64,000 bases of DNA from NCBI GenBank assembly GCA_965199165.1, contig OZ240681.1, positions 2,666,001 through 2,730,000 on the forward strand, given 5' to 3'. The translations under genes were made by a program, and so were the position numbers. This DNA comes from LMUY01 sp965199165. GTDB lineage: Bacteria; Pseudomonadota; Alphaproteobacteria; Acetobacterales; Acetobacteraceae. Below, piece after piece: positions 1-8,085 of the stretch; within the stretch, counting starts at the first letter, position 1; each line of letters begins with the position of its first letter. The notes beneath the pieces were generated by a model. The model had not been told where the DNA came from. It was given only the letters and a program-made list of their open reading frames with translations, and did no database searches.

Positions 1-359
1 ACCTCGATTGGCTGTTGCGGGCGCTGGCGCTCGGCCGACGCATCAGCCGGGTGGACCGGCCGCTGCTGCGCTATCGCATCCATGGGAGCAACACGATCAG
101 CGAGGACCATGCGGCGGTCCGCGCGGAGTGGGCGATCGTGGCGGCCGCCTACCTGACGGTGCTGTGGGACCGTGCCGGCGCGCCGCCGATCGCCTGGGAC
201 GATGCCGCCGCGGCGCAGGCCGTGTTCCGCGAACACCAGCTCGACCGGGCCGTGCCGCCCTGCATGGCCTATCTCCGCCGCCACGGCGCAACCTCGCTGG
301 ACCGCAACCCGCTTTTGGCGGACACGGCGTTCAAAGCGCTGGTCCAGGGCTGGGTGTGA
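1..359 (+). CDS. Glycosyltransferase family 2, C-terminal part (partial)
   Basis: About 118 residues are visible in the frame beginning at base 3; the gene starts before the window. The stretch RPLLRYRIHGSNTI is typical of the end of a GT-A fold family 2 glycosyltransferase, after the catalytic core, so I infer a sugar transferase for polysaccharide or glycan assembly. Its TGA overlaps the ATG of the next glycosyltransferase by one base, so the two are probably co-transcribed and translationally coupled. The catalytic DxD motif lies outside the window, so donor and acceptor cannot be guessed. Confidence 0.7.
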   Translation, partial: LDWLLRALALGRRISRVDRPLLRYRIHGSNTISEDHAAVRAEWAIVAAAYLTVLWDRAGAPPIAWDDAAAAQAVFREHQLDRAVPPCMAYLRRHGATSLDRNPLLADTAFKALVQGWV

Positions 360-1600
360 TGCGCATCCTCGTGCTCAGCAACCTCTACCCGCCCAACGTC
401 GTCGGTGGCTACGAGCGGCTCTGCTTCGAGGTCACCGCCGGGCTGGCCGCGCTGGGGCACGAGATGGTGGTGCTGACGTCGCGCTACGGCGGCCAGGTCG
501 CGGACTACCCGCCGCAGCGGATCCTGCGCGATTGGGACCTGCTGGCCGGCGCCGACATCTACTCCCCCTATCCCGGCACCGCGGAGGAGCGCGCCGCCAC
601 CAACGAGTCGAACCTCTCCACGCTGCACCGCGTGCTGGCGGAGGTGCGGCCGGACGTGGTGTTCGCATGGAACCTGTTCTTCCTGGACGGCAGCATCCTG
701 CAGGCGCTGGAGCAGGGCACGGTCCGCACCGTGGTGATGCTGACGGATAACTGGTTGCTGGTCATGCGCAACCCGATCTTCGTGCGTGACTACTTCGTTG
801 AGGTCGTGCACGGCAACAAGCCCTTCCAACCACCACCGCCGCCGAGCCTGTGGCAGCGTGCCAGGACCCGCCTAAGCCGCCCGGCCCGCGGGTTGGAGGC
901 GATCTTCGGCGCCGCCTTCGTGCGGGATTTCTACGCCGCCGGTGGCAGCACGTTCCGCCGCAGCGTCGTCATCCATAACGGCGTGCGGCAATCCCGGCCC
1001 GCCACGACGGCCGGGCTCGACCGGACGCGGCTGGTGCAGCCCGGCACGCTGCGGCTGCTGTTCGCCGGGCGCTTCGTGGACCTGAAGGGGGCGCATACGG
1101 CCATTGCCGCCATGTCCCTGCTCGACCCGGCGGTGCTGGGTGTTGAGCGCGTGCAGCTGACCCTGCTGGGCGACGCGCAGGATGCCGCCTACGCCAAGCA
1201 GATGGACGCGGCGATCACCGAGGGCGGGCAGGCGGCCAACATCGTGCTGCAACCCACGGTGCCGGAGAGCGAGTTGCCGGCCTTGTTCGACGGGCACGAC
1301 ATCTATCTGTTTCCGTCGCTCTACGAACCCTTCTCGCTCACCCTCATCCACGCGCTGGCGTCGGGCATCCCCACCATCGCTTCCCGCGTCGGCGGCAATC
1401 CGGAGATCGTCGAGGACGGTCACAGCGGGCTGCTGTTCGCCAAGGGGGACGCAGCGGATTTGGCGTCCGCCGTGCGCCGCCTGGCGCAGGACGGGACCTT
1501 GCGCGCCCGCCTGGCCAAGGGCGGACGACGCTCCGCCAGCCGCTTCACCTTCGAGCGGATGGTGGGCGAGATGGCGGCGTTCCTGGCGGCCCCGCGGTGA
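359..1600 (+). CDS. Glycosyltransferase family 4 (GT-B fold)
   Basis: 413 aa. The N-terminus MRILVLSNLYPPNVVGGYE is the classic first strand and Gly-rich loop of GT4 enzymes. The C-terminal Rossmann half has LLFAGRFVDLKGAH and, near the end, FPSLYEPFSLTLIHALASG, which holds the E-x7-E nucleotide-sugar binding motif. It should transfer a sugar from a nucleotide donor to a growing surface glycan on the cytoplasmic face of the membrane. The ATG at 359 overlaps the preceding stop, and the next gene starts inside this one's stop, which makes a tight three-gene operon. The sugar specificity cannot be read from the sequence. Confidence 0.88.
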   Translation: MRILVLSNLYPPNVVGGYERLCFEVTAGLAALGHEMVVLTSRYGGQVADYPPQRILRDWDLLAGADIYSPYPGTAEERAATNESNLSTLHRVLAEVRPDVVFAWNLFFLDGSILQALEQGTVRTVVMLTDNWLLVMRNPIFVRDYFVEVVHGNKPFQPPPPPSLWQRARTRLSRPARGLEAIFGAAFVRDFYAAGGSTFRRSVVIHNGVRQSRPATTAGLDRTRLVQPGTLRLLFAGRFVDLKGAHTAIAAMSLLDPAVLGVERVQLTLLGDAQDAAYAKQMDAAITEGGQAANIVLQPTVPESELPALFDGHDIYLFPSLYEPFSLTLIHALASGIPTIASRVGGNPEIVEDGHSGLLFAKGDAADLASAVRRLAQDGTLRARLAKGGRRSASRFTFERMVGEMAAFLAAPR

Positions 1601-2547
1601 GCGGGCCGCTCGTCGGCGTATCGTGCCTGGTGCTGGGCGCCGGCGGCTTCATCGGCAGCCATCTCTGCCGCGTCCTGGCAGGGGCCGGCGCCCGGGTGCA
1701 CGGGTTCGGCCGCCGTCCGCTTTTCGCCGACGCGCTGCCGCCCATCCGCTTCACCGTCGGTGAGTTCACCGACCGTGCGGCGCTCGCCCTGGCCGTGGAC
1801 GGGGCGGAGATCGTGTTCCACCTTTTGGGCGGCACCAATCCCGAGGTGTCGAACAAGGACCCGATCGCGGACTTGCAGGTCAACACCGTCGCCTCCGTCC
1901 AGCTGCTGGAGCTGTGCCGGGCGGCTGGCGTGCGCAAGATCGTGTTTGCGTCGTCTGGCGGGACGGTCTACGGCATACCGGCCGCAACCCCGATCGGCGA
2001 GGCCGCCGCGACCGATCCCATTTCGGCCTACGGCATCAACAAGCTGATGGTCGAAAAATACCTCCAGCTCTACGCCCGCCTTGGCGGTTCGCGCGCCGTC
2101 ACCTTGCGGGTGGCCAATCCATACGGTCCGTATCAAAGCCCACACCGGCGCCAGGGCCTGATCGCCGCGCTGACCGAGACGGTGTTGGCGGGGCGTCCGG
2201 TGGAGATATGGGGCGATGGCCAGGTGGTGCGGGACTACCTCTATGTCGGCGACCTGGCGGAGGCGATGCTCGCCGCCAGCCTGTACGAAGGGCCAGAGCC
2301 CGTGCTGAACGTCGGCTCGGGCGTGGGCCGGTCTGTGCTGGAGGTGTTGGACGCCGTATGCCAAGCGCTGCAGCGCCGTCCGGTGTCGGTCATCCACCGC
2401 CCCGCCCGGCGCGCCGACGTTCCGGCCAACGTGCTGGACATCACCTGCATCCGGCAGGCCCTGGGCTGGCAGCCGCGGACGGACTGGATGGATGGCCTGC
2501 GGCAGACTGCCGCCTGGATGGCCAAGGCGTATCCCACGTCCGCTTAG
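1597..2547 (+). CDS. NAD-dependent epimerase/dehydratase (extended SDR)
   Basis: 316 aa with a GTG start at 1597 overlapping the previous TGA. The N-terminal GAGGFIGSH is the NAD-binding GxxGxxG motif. SSGGTVYG supplies the catalytic Ser/Thr region and ISAYGINK the YxxxK pair. RVANPYGP and the later RDYLYVGDLAEAM follow the UDP-glucose 4-epimerase/dTDP-glucose dehydratase pattern. It probably makes or interconverts a nucleotide sugar used by the two glycosyltransferases upstream. The exact substrate is not determined. This looks like the last gene of the operon, because about 255 bp of largely noncoding sequence follows. Confidence 0.87.
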   Translation: MSGPLVGVSCLVLGAGGFIGSHLCRVLAGAGARVHGFGRRPLFADALPPIRFTVGEFTDRAALALAVDGAEIVFHLLGGTNPEVSNKDPIADLQVNTVASVQLLELCRAAGVRKIVFASSGGTVYGIPAATPIGEAAATDPISAYGINKLMVEKYLQLYARLGGSRAVTLRVANPYGPYQSPHRRQGLIAALTETVLAGRPVEIWGDGQVVRDYLYVGDLAEAMLAASLYEGPEPVLNVGSGVGRSVLEVLDAVCQALQRRPVSVIHRPARRADVPANVLDITCIRQALGWQPRTDWMDGLRQTAAWMAKAYPTSA

Positions 2548-2582
2548 GCGCGCTCCTGGTGATCCGGCCGATCCCTGGCGCG

Positions 2583-2720
2583 TCAACCCGGCGGCGGCGG
2601 CGATTGCTCGCTGCAGCGCTTCGGGCCGTCGTCATACGGGCTGCGTCGCGAATCGTCCGGGTTGGGCAGCGCCGGGAAGAACCCGCGACTGACGTAGCTG
2701 TAGAGTGTCTCGGACGGCAT
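2583..2720 (-). pseudogene. Short ORF resembling a helix-turn-helix fragment
   Basis: A 45-codon reading frame, ATG at 2720 and TGA at 2585-2583, in the gap between the epimerase and the DUF2332 gene. It begins MPSETLYSYVSRGFF and includes DDSRRSPYDDGPKRC. The motif TLYxYVSRG followed by SRRSPYD resembles the recognition-helix part of MerR-like HTH domains, such as the one at the N-terminus of some proteobacterial citrate synthases. In-frame stops lie directly upstream, so at most this is a decayed remnant. It could equally be a chance ORF. Confidence 0.2.
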
Positions 2721-2802
2721 GGCTCATGTCGATCGTCACGATCAAGATTGACGCCGCCTGCTGCGGTCCGTTTCGTCCCGGTGTCAAGCAGGGGAGCATG
2801 CC

Positions 2803-3864
2803 ATGGCGGACATCGTGGGCGGCGGGCGGCAGGCCGTGCTCGCCGCCGTGCGCAAGCAGATCGGCTGGTGCCAGAACCTCGGTTCGCCCTTCACGGCCGC
2901 GGTGTTGACGGTGCTGGCGGATGATCTCGCGGCCGGGGGCGCGATGACGGCGGCGATGGCCGCGTGGACGGGCGACCCTGTGGCGGATGCACTGCCGCTC
3001 CGCCTGGCCGGTGCGCTGCACGCGCTGGTGCTGAATGGCGCCTGTCCGGGCCTGGCCGCCTGCTACCCACCCGCCGACGCTGCCGGCCTGGACGGCGCGG
3101 TGCGGAGCGCGATGGCCGAGCACCATCGGTTCGTCGCGGCGTTCATCGCCTCGCCGCCGCAAACCAACGAGGTTGGCCGGTCCGGTGTCCTGCTCGGCGG
3201 CTTCCTGCAGGTCGCCGCCGCCACCGGCCTGCCCCTGCGGCTGCTGGAGATCGGCGCCAGTGCCGGGCTCAACCTGTTCTGGGACCGCTACCGCTACGAT
3301 CTGGGTGGCTTCGAATGGGGTGACCCCGCGAGCCCGCTGCGGCTGGCGCCCGCCTGGGACGGGCCGCCGCCGCCCTCCGCCCCCATCCGCGTGGCGGAGC
3401 GACGTGGCTGCGACGTGGCGCCGATCGACCTGCAGGACGCGGCCCAGCGCCTGCGCCTGCGCGCCTATGTCTGGGCCGACCAGACGGAGCGGCTTGCCCG
3501 GCTGGACCAGGCGATCGCCATCGCCGCCCGTTGCGCGGAGCGCGTCGAGCAAGCGGATGCGGCGGAATGGACCGCCGCCCGCCTGCGGGAGCCGGGTGAG
3601 GGCCAGGTCACCGTGCTGTACCACTCGATCATGTGGCAGTACATGCCGGAGGCGACGCGCGCTGCGATCCAGCACCAAATCCTGCAAGCCGGTGGGGCGG
3701 CCACGGCCGCGGCGCCGCTGGCGTGGCTGCGGTTCGAGCCGGAGCGGGCGGACATGCGACCTGCGCTCACCTTGACCCTGTGGCCCGGCGGCCAGTCGCA
3801 TGGTCTGGCCAGCGCCCACGCGCATGGTAGCTCCGTGACTTGGTTCGCCGCCGCTGCCGCGTAG
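2803..3864 (+). CDS. DUF2332 family protein
   Basis: 353 aa, ATG at 2803 preceded by GGGGAGC at good spacing. The sequence matches the DUF2332 family as I know it: an N-terminal helical part, then FLQVAAATGLPLRLLEIGASAGLNL, in which LEIGASAGLNL looks like a Rossmann-type SAM-binding glycine loop. YHSIMWQYMP and the tail HGLASAHAHG are also typical. The glycine loop suggests a methyltransferase-like fold, but I know of no established reaction for the family. It stands alone: the gene before it is over 250 bp away and the next gene points the other way. Confidence 0.82.
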   Translation: MADIVGGGRQAVLAAVRKQIGWCQNLGSPFTAAVLTVLADDLAAGGAMTAAMAAWTGDPVADALPLRLAGALHALVLNGACPGLAACYPPADAAGLDGAVRSAMAEHHRFVAAFIASPPQTNEVGRSGVLLGGFLQVAAATGLPLRLLEIGASAGLNLFWDRYRYDLGGFEWGDPASPLRLAPAWDGPPPPSAPIRVAERRGCDVAPIDLQDAAQRLRLRAYVWADQTERLARLDQAIAIAARCAERVEQADAAEWTAARLREPGEGQVTVLYHSIMWQYMPEATRAAIQHQILQAGGAATAAAPLAWLRFEPERADMRPALTLTLWPGGQSHGLASAHAHGSSVTWFAAAAA

Positions 3865-3922
3865 GCTCGGCCGCGTCCGCGCTGACCGGCCAAGGGCGTC
3901 ATGCTGTCACAGCCGGCGCGCT

Positions 3923-4588
3923 TCAGGTGACCTGGGAAGGCGCTGGCGAGGCAGGCATAAAGCCGAGGGCTGCCGCGTGATGCAGGGCCTGCTGCCGAAT
4001 GGTGGCGGCGGGATCGGCGGGCGCGGCCAGCATCGCGCCGAGAGCGTCCAGGCTGGCGCGAGCTGCGGCATCGGCGGGGAAAGGGCCACGCCGGGCCATC
4101 GAGGCGTGAAGGTCCTGCCTTGCCTTGCCGAGCCGGATCGTGGCCGCGTTCCCGTCACCCAGCGTGGCGTGGGCTGCGGCGAGGTTCGCCTCGGTCCGCC
4201 AGTCCCGGCCCAGGACCTGACCGCCTTCGACGAGCCGGATGAAGCCATCCGCGTGGGTCGGGCGGGCGAGCTGTCCGCACAGGCCGGATCGCTCCAGGCA
4301 CTGCAGGCATTGATCGGCGATCTTCTCGTCCGAGCCCTCGAAGAACTCGGTGTTGCCTGAGGCTGGCTGGAGCCGGCGGCTGTAGGACAGGATGATCCGG
4401 TCCTGCGGCAGGAAGAAGGGTTGGATGTAGTGGTGGAGGTACACGGTATCCTTGTAGGGCGTGCCTTCGAGCAGGATGCCGGACACGACGGTCGAAAAGC
4501 CGGGGCTGTACGCAATGGCCTTATTCAAGTGCAAGGGCAGCTTGCCGCGGTAGCGGACCAGCTTTGCGATCCTGGCTTTGTTAGCCAT
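3923..4588 (-). CDS. Hypothetical protein, probable immunity partner of the adjacent toxin-like gene
   Basis: 221 aa, ATG at 4588 overlapping the stop of the upstream 118-aa gene. I do not recognise a named family. The first half contains HHYIQPFFLPQDRIILSYSR, a beta-rich stretch like that seen in several polymorphic-toxin immunity proteins. The second half is alanine-rich and helical (Glu/Ala/Arg repeats from about residue 110). No signal peptide or membrane segment is visible. Position directly downstream of, and overlapping, a PD-(D/E)XK-like toxin domain is the usual immunity arrangement. That role is inference from context only. Confidence 0.55.
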   Translation of the reverse strand: MANKARIAKLVRYRGKLPLHLNKAIAYSPGFSTVVSGILLEGTPYKDTVYLHHYIQPFFLPQDRIILSYSRRLQPASGNTEFFEGSDEKIADQCLQCLERSGLCGQLARPTHADGFIRLVEGGQVLGRDWRTEANLAAAHATLGDGNAATIRLGKARQDLHASMARRGPFPADAAARASLDALGAMLAAPADPAATIRQQALHHAAALGFMPASPAPSQVT

Positions 4589-4937
4589 CACTGCCCCAAA
4601 TGGACATTCGATAATGGTAGCCCACGTAAATTACATCGACGAGGATGCTTGGGTATTCCGAGTTGATCGCGTCGCGGATGTTCTTCTTCCGCGCTTCCGT
4701 CATAGTTGGTGTAAGGCCGGGCTTGAAATCCCAAACGGCAACGACGTGACCGTTTTGCCGAAGGAGGACATCTGTTCGCTTCGAGGATAGATCGCCATAG
4801 GTCACGACGTTCCCGTCGAAGAAGGATTGCTCCACCTCGACGTTTGGCAAGGTAGTCGCCCTGGCGGCGCGAACGGCATCGGCGAAAATCTTGTGTAGCC
4901 TTGATCCAAATGCCGCCGCAGAGCCTGACTTGTCCAT
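4581..4937 (-). pseudogene. PD-(D/E)XK-like nuclease toxin domain, separated from its upstream region by the transposon
   Basis: 118 codons from ATG 4937. GSRLHKIFADAVRAAR, then YGDLSSKRTDVLLR and VAVWDFKPGLT, match the C-terminal nuclease domain carried by many polymorphic toxins. There a conserved Asp in the first strand and a D-x-K (here WDFK) form a PD-(D/E)XK-type site. Such domains usually sit at the end of a large delivery protein, which is absent here. The 8-bp target duplication of the neighbouring transposon covers this ATG, so the element has removed the ribosome binding site and promoter. When the insertion is removed in silico, the frame meets a TAG about 12 codons upstream. The gene was therefore either a short stand-alone ORF or already a fragment. 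Confidence 0.55.
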
Positions 4938-4941
4938 TTCC
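4934..4941. repeat. Target site duplication, left copy
   Basis: CCATTTCC, identical to the eight bases at 8698-8705 on the other side of the element. Perfect flanking identity indicates a simple insertion event that has not been rearranged. Confidence 0.85.
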
Positions 4942-4967
4942 GGTAGTGTCTCAGTTTGAAATTGGGC
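4942..4967 (+). repeat. Left terminal inverted repeat
   Basis: Starts GGTAGTGTCTCAGTTTGAA and pairs with the reverse complement of 8672-8697 at 25 of 26 positions (A versus T at position 20). The stop codon and last few codons of the GIY-YIG-like gene lie inside it. Confidence 0.88.
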
Positions 4968-5424
4968 GCCCTCGCGGCGCTCCCGTTTTTTCCAGTGACG
5001 ACAGAATGGCTATAATCCGCTTCTGCGAGAAAAACTCGAACTCAGACCCCTCAATGAAGTTCTTACCATGCGTATTGCAAAGCGGCACTGCGCCGTAGTA
5101 TGCGCGGAATGCGATAAGTAGCGCCCGCTCAAGTTTGTGCCAGGTTTTCACCCGCTGGCGCACGCCGCAAGTAATTATGCGCACGTCAAAAGAGACAATG
5201 CCATGCTCATTCAAGATGTGCTCGGACCGATATGCCACGCTCGACGCCACGCGGCTGATCCCATTTTTTGTCGTCCCAATATAGACAACGGGAGAACTGC
5301 CATTCGGATATTTTATTTGTTTGTTTGCACAAGCTACATAGACAAGCTTTAAGTCGCCAATCGCGATTCGATTCACAGTTATCGCTGGTATTTTTTTCAG
5401 CGATACTTTTAGCCTTTGCGGCAT
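4951..5424 (-). CDS. GIY-YIG-like nuclease-fold protein (transposon passenger)
   Basis: 157 aa, ATG at 5424, starting 8 bp after the transposase stop. The order of conserved positions fits GIY-YIG: LVYVAC for the first strand, then VVYIGTTKNG for YIG. Next come an Arg in GISRVAS, a Glu in HKLERALL and an Asn in VPLCNTHGKNF. The family cuts DNA using the Tyr, Arg, Glu and a metal ion. The extra residues between the two Tyr motifs are longer than usual. It could be a homing- or restriction-type nuclease, or a factor that aids transposition. The TGA is inside the left inverted repeat, so the last residues are set by the transposon end. Codon use is AT-rich compared with the host. Confidence 0.6.
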   Translation of the reverse strand: MPQRLKVSLKKIPAITVNRIAIGDLKLVYVACANKQIKYPNGSSPVVYIGTTKNGISRVASSVAYRSEHILNEHGIVSFDVRIITCGVRQRVKTWHKLERALLIAFRAYYGAVPLCNTHGKNFIEGSEFEFFSQKRIIAILSSLEKTGAPRGRPISN

Positions 5425-5432
5425 ATGACCTG

Positions 5433-6329
5433 TTACGCCGCCTTCGCCGCTCGCGGCTTATACGGCCCGCGCTTCTTCGCCGGCTCGGCCTGGGCATCAA
5501 TCAGGGCCACCACGTCATCCATGCTCCAAAGCGTCTTGGACAGGCCTGCCGCCATCGCCGGGCTGCACCGCAGCGTCTTGTGCTGCCGAGCGAAGTTATA
5601 CCAGGTGGTGTAGAGGGCAACCATGTGGGCGTGGTTCTCGGCCTTCTTGGAAAACCCGTTCGTCAACCGTGTGAACCGGCGCATGTGCATCCGCATCGTG
5701 AGGTTCTGGCGCTCCACGTAGGAGGTAGAAACGTGCGCTTTGTCGGGGCTGCCGGTGATCCGCTCCTTGCGGATGCCGGTGCAGTCGGCCGGGCTGTAGC
5801 GGCCCTTCATACTCTCGGGGGAGGAGCCGTAAATCTTCACGAGCTGAGCATAGTCCACATCGACGCCGAATGCCCCATCCACGGCCTCCAGGTAGGCCTT
5901 GTGGCCGTCTGTGGTGAGCTGCACCCGGTCGGCGAGCCGATCCGCCACGTCCTGCATAAACTCGTGCGCGTAGCCCGCGTCCCGGCCGCCGATCAGGTAG
6001 GACACGATCAGCTTGCTGTCGGCGTCCAAGGCGGTCCAGGTCCACAGGTCGCCAGCGTCCTCCGGGGCGGCCTTGGCGGTCGCCACGTTCTTCTGCTTGG
6101 CGTAATTGAACGACCAGATCTCGTCGCACTGGACGCGCTTGCTGCGGACGTTCCGCACCGTCTCGTCATGGTGCTTAGCGCAAGCCTCGCCGGCATCCTC
6201 CAGCAGCTTCGTCACCGTGTTAATGGACACGTCCGCAATGCGGGAGATCGACCGCATGGAGGAGCCTTCACAGAGCAGCGTGAGGATGTGGGCTCGCTTG
6301 GCGGACGTGAGCTTGTTCATGCTGGGCAT
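5433..6329 (-). CDS. IS1-like DDE transposase
   Basis: 298 aa from ATG 6329 (MPSMNKL; the Met at 6320 is an alternative). The reading frame stays open upstream to 6494 but that part has no family character. An N-terminal HTH (residues about 5-50, SISRIADVSINTVTKLLEDAG) precedes the catalytic core. The acidic residues are in VQCDEIWSF, LTTDGHKAYL and SYVERQNLTMRMH. The last is followed by the FSKKAENHAHMVALY helix, as in IS1 (ERHNL...FSKSVELH). The enzyme should cut and join the 26-bp ends. It is intact, so the element may still move. It is followed 8 bp later by the GIY-YIG-like gene. Confidence 0.88.
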   Translation of the reverse strand: MPSMNKLTSAKRAHILTLLCEGSSMRSISRIADVSINTVTKLLEDAGEACAKHHDETVRNVRSKRVQCDEIWSFNYAKQKNVATAKAAPEDAGDLWTWTALDADSKLIVSYLIGGRDAGYAHEFMQDVADRLADRVQLTTDGHKAYLEAVDGAFGVDVDYAQLVKIYGSSPESMKGRYSPADCTGIRKERITGSPDKAHVSTSYVERQNLTMRMHMRRFTRLTNGFSKKAENHAHMVALYTTWYNFARQHKTLRCSPAMAAGLSKTLWSMDDVVALIDAQAEPAKKRGPYKPRAAKAA

Positions 6330-6366
6330 GATACAACAACCTATGCATACCGGCAAGCATAATAGT

Positions 6367-7428
6367 TCATCTCGAAACAACCAATTCCAGACGGCGGCGT
6401 GGGATGTAAGCCCGCCGCAGATCGTCCTCGTGGATGAGCAGGAGCTTGGCGAGTTCGGCCACCGAATAACCAAGTTCGTGAAGGTGAAACTCAATCATTC
6501 TGGGCAACAGCGAGGGGTTTTCCCGCTCCAGCGGGAACGGCTCTCCTTTGCTGTATCCGGCTTTGCTGTAGCTGATGCTCAACCTCCTGTAATCGTCGGG
6601 AGAAATAAGCCTTAGGTCGCGGGCGCGGCGGATCATGGCCTTAATTGACACTCGCCAATATCCTTTTGCCCTCGCGAATTTCTCAATCGATGGAGGCATG
6701 AGGTGCGGACGGATTTCGGCTGGCGGCATTAGGAAAGCGGCCGCAAATTCGTCAGCCTGTCTCTCCATTGTCTCGTCATCATCACCAGGAACCGCATGCA
6801 TGACCATGTGGCCAAGTTCGTGCGCGAGAGAGAACCTGAAACGATCACCAGGTACTTCGCTATTCATGACAAAGATCGGTGGAAGGCCTACCGCGCGAAA
6901 CGACAAACCATCAAGTAGGGGCGTGCCGAAATCAGTAATGACAACGACCCCGCCAGCCTGCTCTACCGCAGCCGTGACGTTCTCCACTGGCCCCCGAGGT
7001 AGCAACCAGTACTCTCGAACCATCCGCGCTGCTTCGGCTGCGCCTATGCCTTTCTCGTCCAAATCAATGGATGGAATGGGCTTCTCGGGAACAGCCTCAA
7101 ACGATTTCAGAAGCCGAGCGATATGCTGTCGACGGATATTGATGATCGAATGGACGCGGGCCAAGGCTTTCGCTCCAAGCGCGGCTCGCTTACGATGGTG
7201 GTAGTGAGGAAAACCGTGCGCGCGTTCGATCTGCAGGAAAAACGCCACAGGAAATCCGAGCGCCTGAGCAAGCCGTTCCACAAGCTCCGGGGTGGGCGCA
7301 AGAAGCCGGTTCTCCACCTTGGACAACATAGCCTGTGATACGCTCGCAGCCTTTGCTACCTCCGCCTGAGTCAAGCCGCGCGCGCCACGCGCCAGGTCCA
7401 ACATATCGGCGTTGAACGTGTCAGACAT
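6367..7428 (-). CDS. XRE-family regulator fused to ImmA/IrrE metallopeptidase
   Basis: 353 aa, ATG at 7428. Residues about 8-65 form an XRE helix-turn-helix (LTQAEVAKAASVSQAMLSKVE). Residues about 130-260 form an ImmA/IrrE-type zinc peptidase with HELGH near residue 203 and a downstream ADEFAAAFLMP that supplies the third ligand. Proteins of this type typically cleave a partner repressor or antitoxin, or act as antitoxin-like regulators. The start overlaps the end of the upstream 193-aa gene by 8 bases, which indicates translational coupling and a functional pair. A roughly 90-residue C-terminal tail rich in Arg and Leu follows the peptidase. It is a passenger of the transposon. Confidence 0.85.
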   Translation of the reverse strand: MSDTFNADMLDLARGARGLTQAEVAKAASVSQAMLSKVENRLLAPTPELVERLAQALGFPVAFFLQIERAHGFPHYHHRKRAALGAKALARVHSIINIRRQHIARLLKSFEAVPEKPIPSIDLDEKGIGAAEAARMVREYWLLPRGPVENVTAAVEQAGGVVVITDFGTPLLDGLSFRAVGLPPIFVMNSEVPGDRFRFSLAHELGHMVMHAVPGDDDETMERQADEFAAAFLMPPAEIRPHLMPPSIEKFARAKGYWRVSIKAMIRRARDLRLISPDDYRRLSISYSKAGYSKGEPFPLERENPSLLPRMIEFHLHELGYSVAELAKLLLIHEDDLRRAYIPRRRLELVVSR

Positions 7429-8002
7429 CGCCTGTGCCGTACGGCCGGAAGCCTTCTGTTCCCGGAAGCCGGCGCGGGGTGATGTCCACCCAAGATGCCA
7501 CGCCGGGCTCCTCCTCATTCACCTGGACACACCAATGCGTCCGGGGGCCGAGAGGACAGGCCGCGAGAACGCGTACAATGGCGGAAAAGGCTAGATCGGG
7601 CTCGTAGCCGAAAGTGAGTCGGGTTGCCGCCATCGGCAGTCCAGGCAAGGGCAACTGCCGGTCGAAGTCGCGTTGCTGTTGGGTCGGGTAACTGGCGCTC
7701 CGGCCCTCCTCGTCCATTTTCTTGAAGCGGATGATAAGACGGTCATGGATGTTGAGGACCATCAGTCCACGGGCGTCCACCATTGCCAAGCCACTGAGAT
7801 CAATGATGGCGAGCTCAACCTCCTCCAGCACGTGCCGGTGGACGTTCTTTGCCGCGGCGGTGTTGTCGTGGGCGGCCTTCACACGATCAGGATACAGATC
7901 TTGGTAGGTGGTAAACGCCCGCCGAACACTCGCCGTCAGCACTGACAGGTAAGGCTGCAAAACCGCCATATTGGCGGCGAGGTCTAAGTCGGGACGGGGC
8001 AT
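7421..8002 (-). CDS. Hypothetical 193-aa protein coupled to the XRE-ImmA gene
   Basis: I do not recognise the family. The N-terminal third is helical (YLSVLTASVRRAFTTYQDLY). The middle has a hydrophobic strand and a basic stretch (LAIIDLSGLAMVDARG, then NIHDRLIIRFKKMDEEGRSA). The last third has short strands and LTFGYEPDLAFSAIVRVLAAC. There is no signal peptide or membrane helix. Its stop lies inside the first codons of the XRE-ImmA gene, so the two are made together. This arrangement recalls toxin-antitoxin pairs in which the metallopeptidase controls its partner, so a toxin or stress effector is plausible but unproven. A palindrome lies about 60 bp upstream of its ATG. Confidence 0.72.
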   Translation of the reverse strand: MPRPDLDLAANMAVLQPYLSVLTASVRRAFTTYQDLYPDRVKAAHDNTAAAKNVHRHVLEEVELAIIDLSGLAMVDARGLMVLNIHDRLIIRFKKMDEEGRSASYPTQQQRDFDRQLPLPGLPMAATRLTFGYEPDLAFSAIVRVLAACPLGPRTHWCVQVNEEEPGVASWVDITPRRLPGTEGFRPYGTGDV

Positions 8003-8060
8003 TTCCAGCTTCCAAGAGACAGGCCAGAGCCTATCGTGCCTGGAAATTCTGTCAACGAAA

Positions 8061-8078
8061 TTATAACTAGTTTTATAA
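8061..8078. promoter_or_regulatory. Candidate operator palindrome upstream of the 193-aa/XRE-ImmA pair
   Basis: TTATAACTAGTTTTATAA is a near-perfect palindrome centred on AACTAGTT, with one extra T in the right arm. It is AT-rich in a GC-rich setting and lies in the 83-bp gap between the 76-aa gene and the 193-aa gene. This is the only noncoding gap of any length within the passenger genes. It is the natural place for an autoregulating XRE protein to bind, and it may also contain a -10-like TATAAC. The assignment rests on position and symmetry only. Confidence 0.45.
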
Positions 8079-8085
8079 CCGTGGG

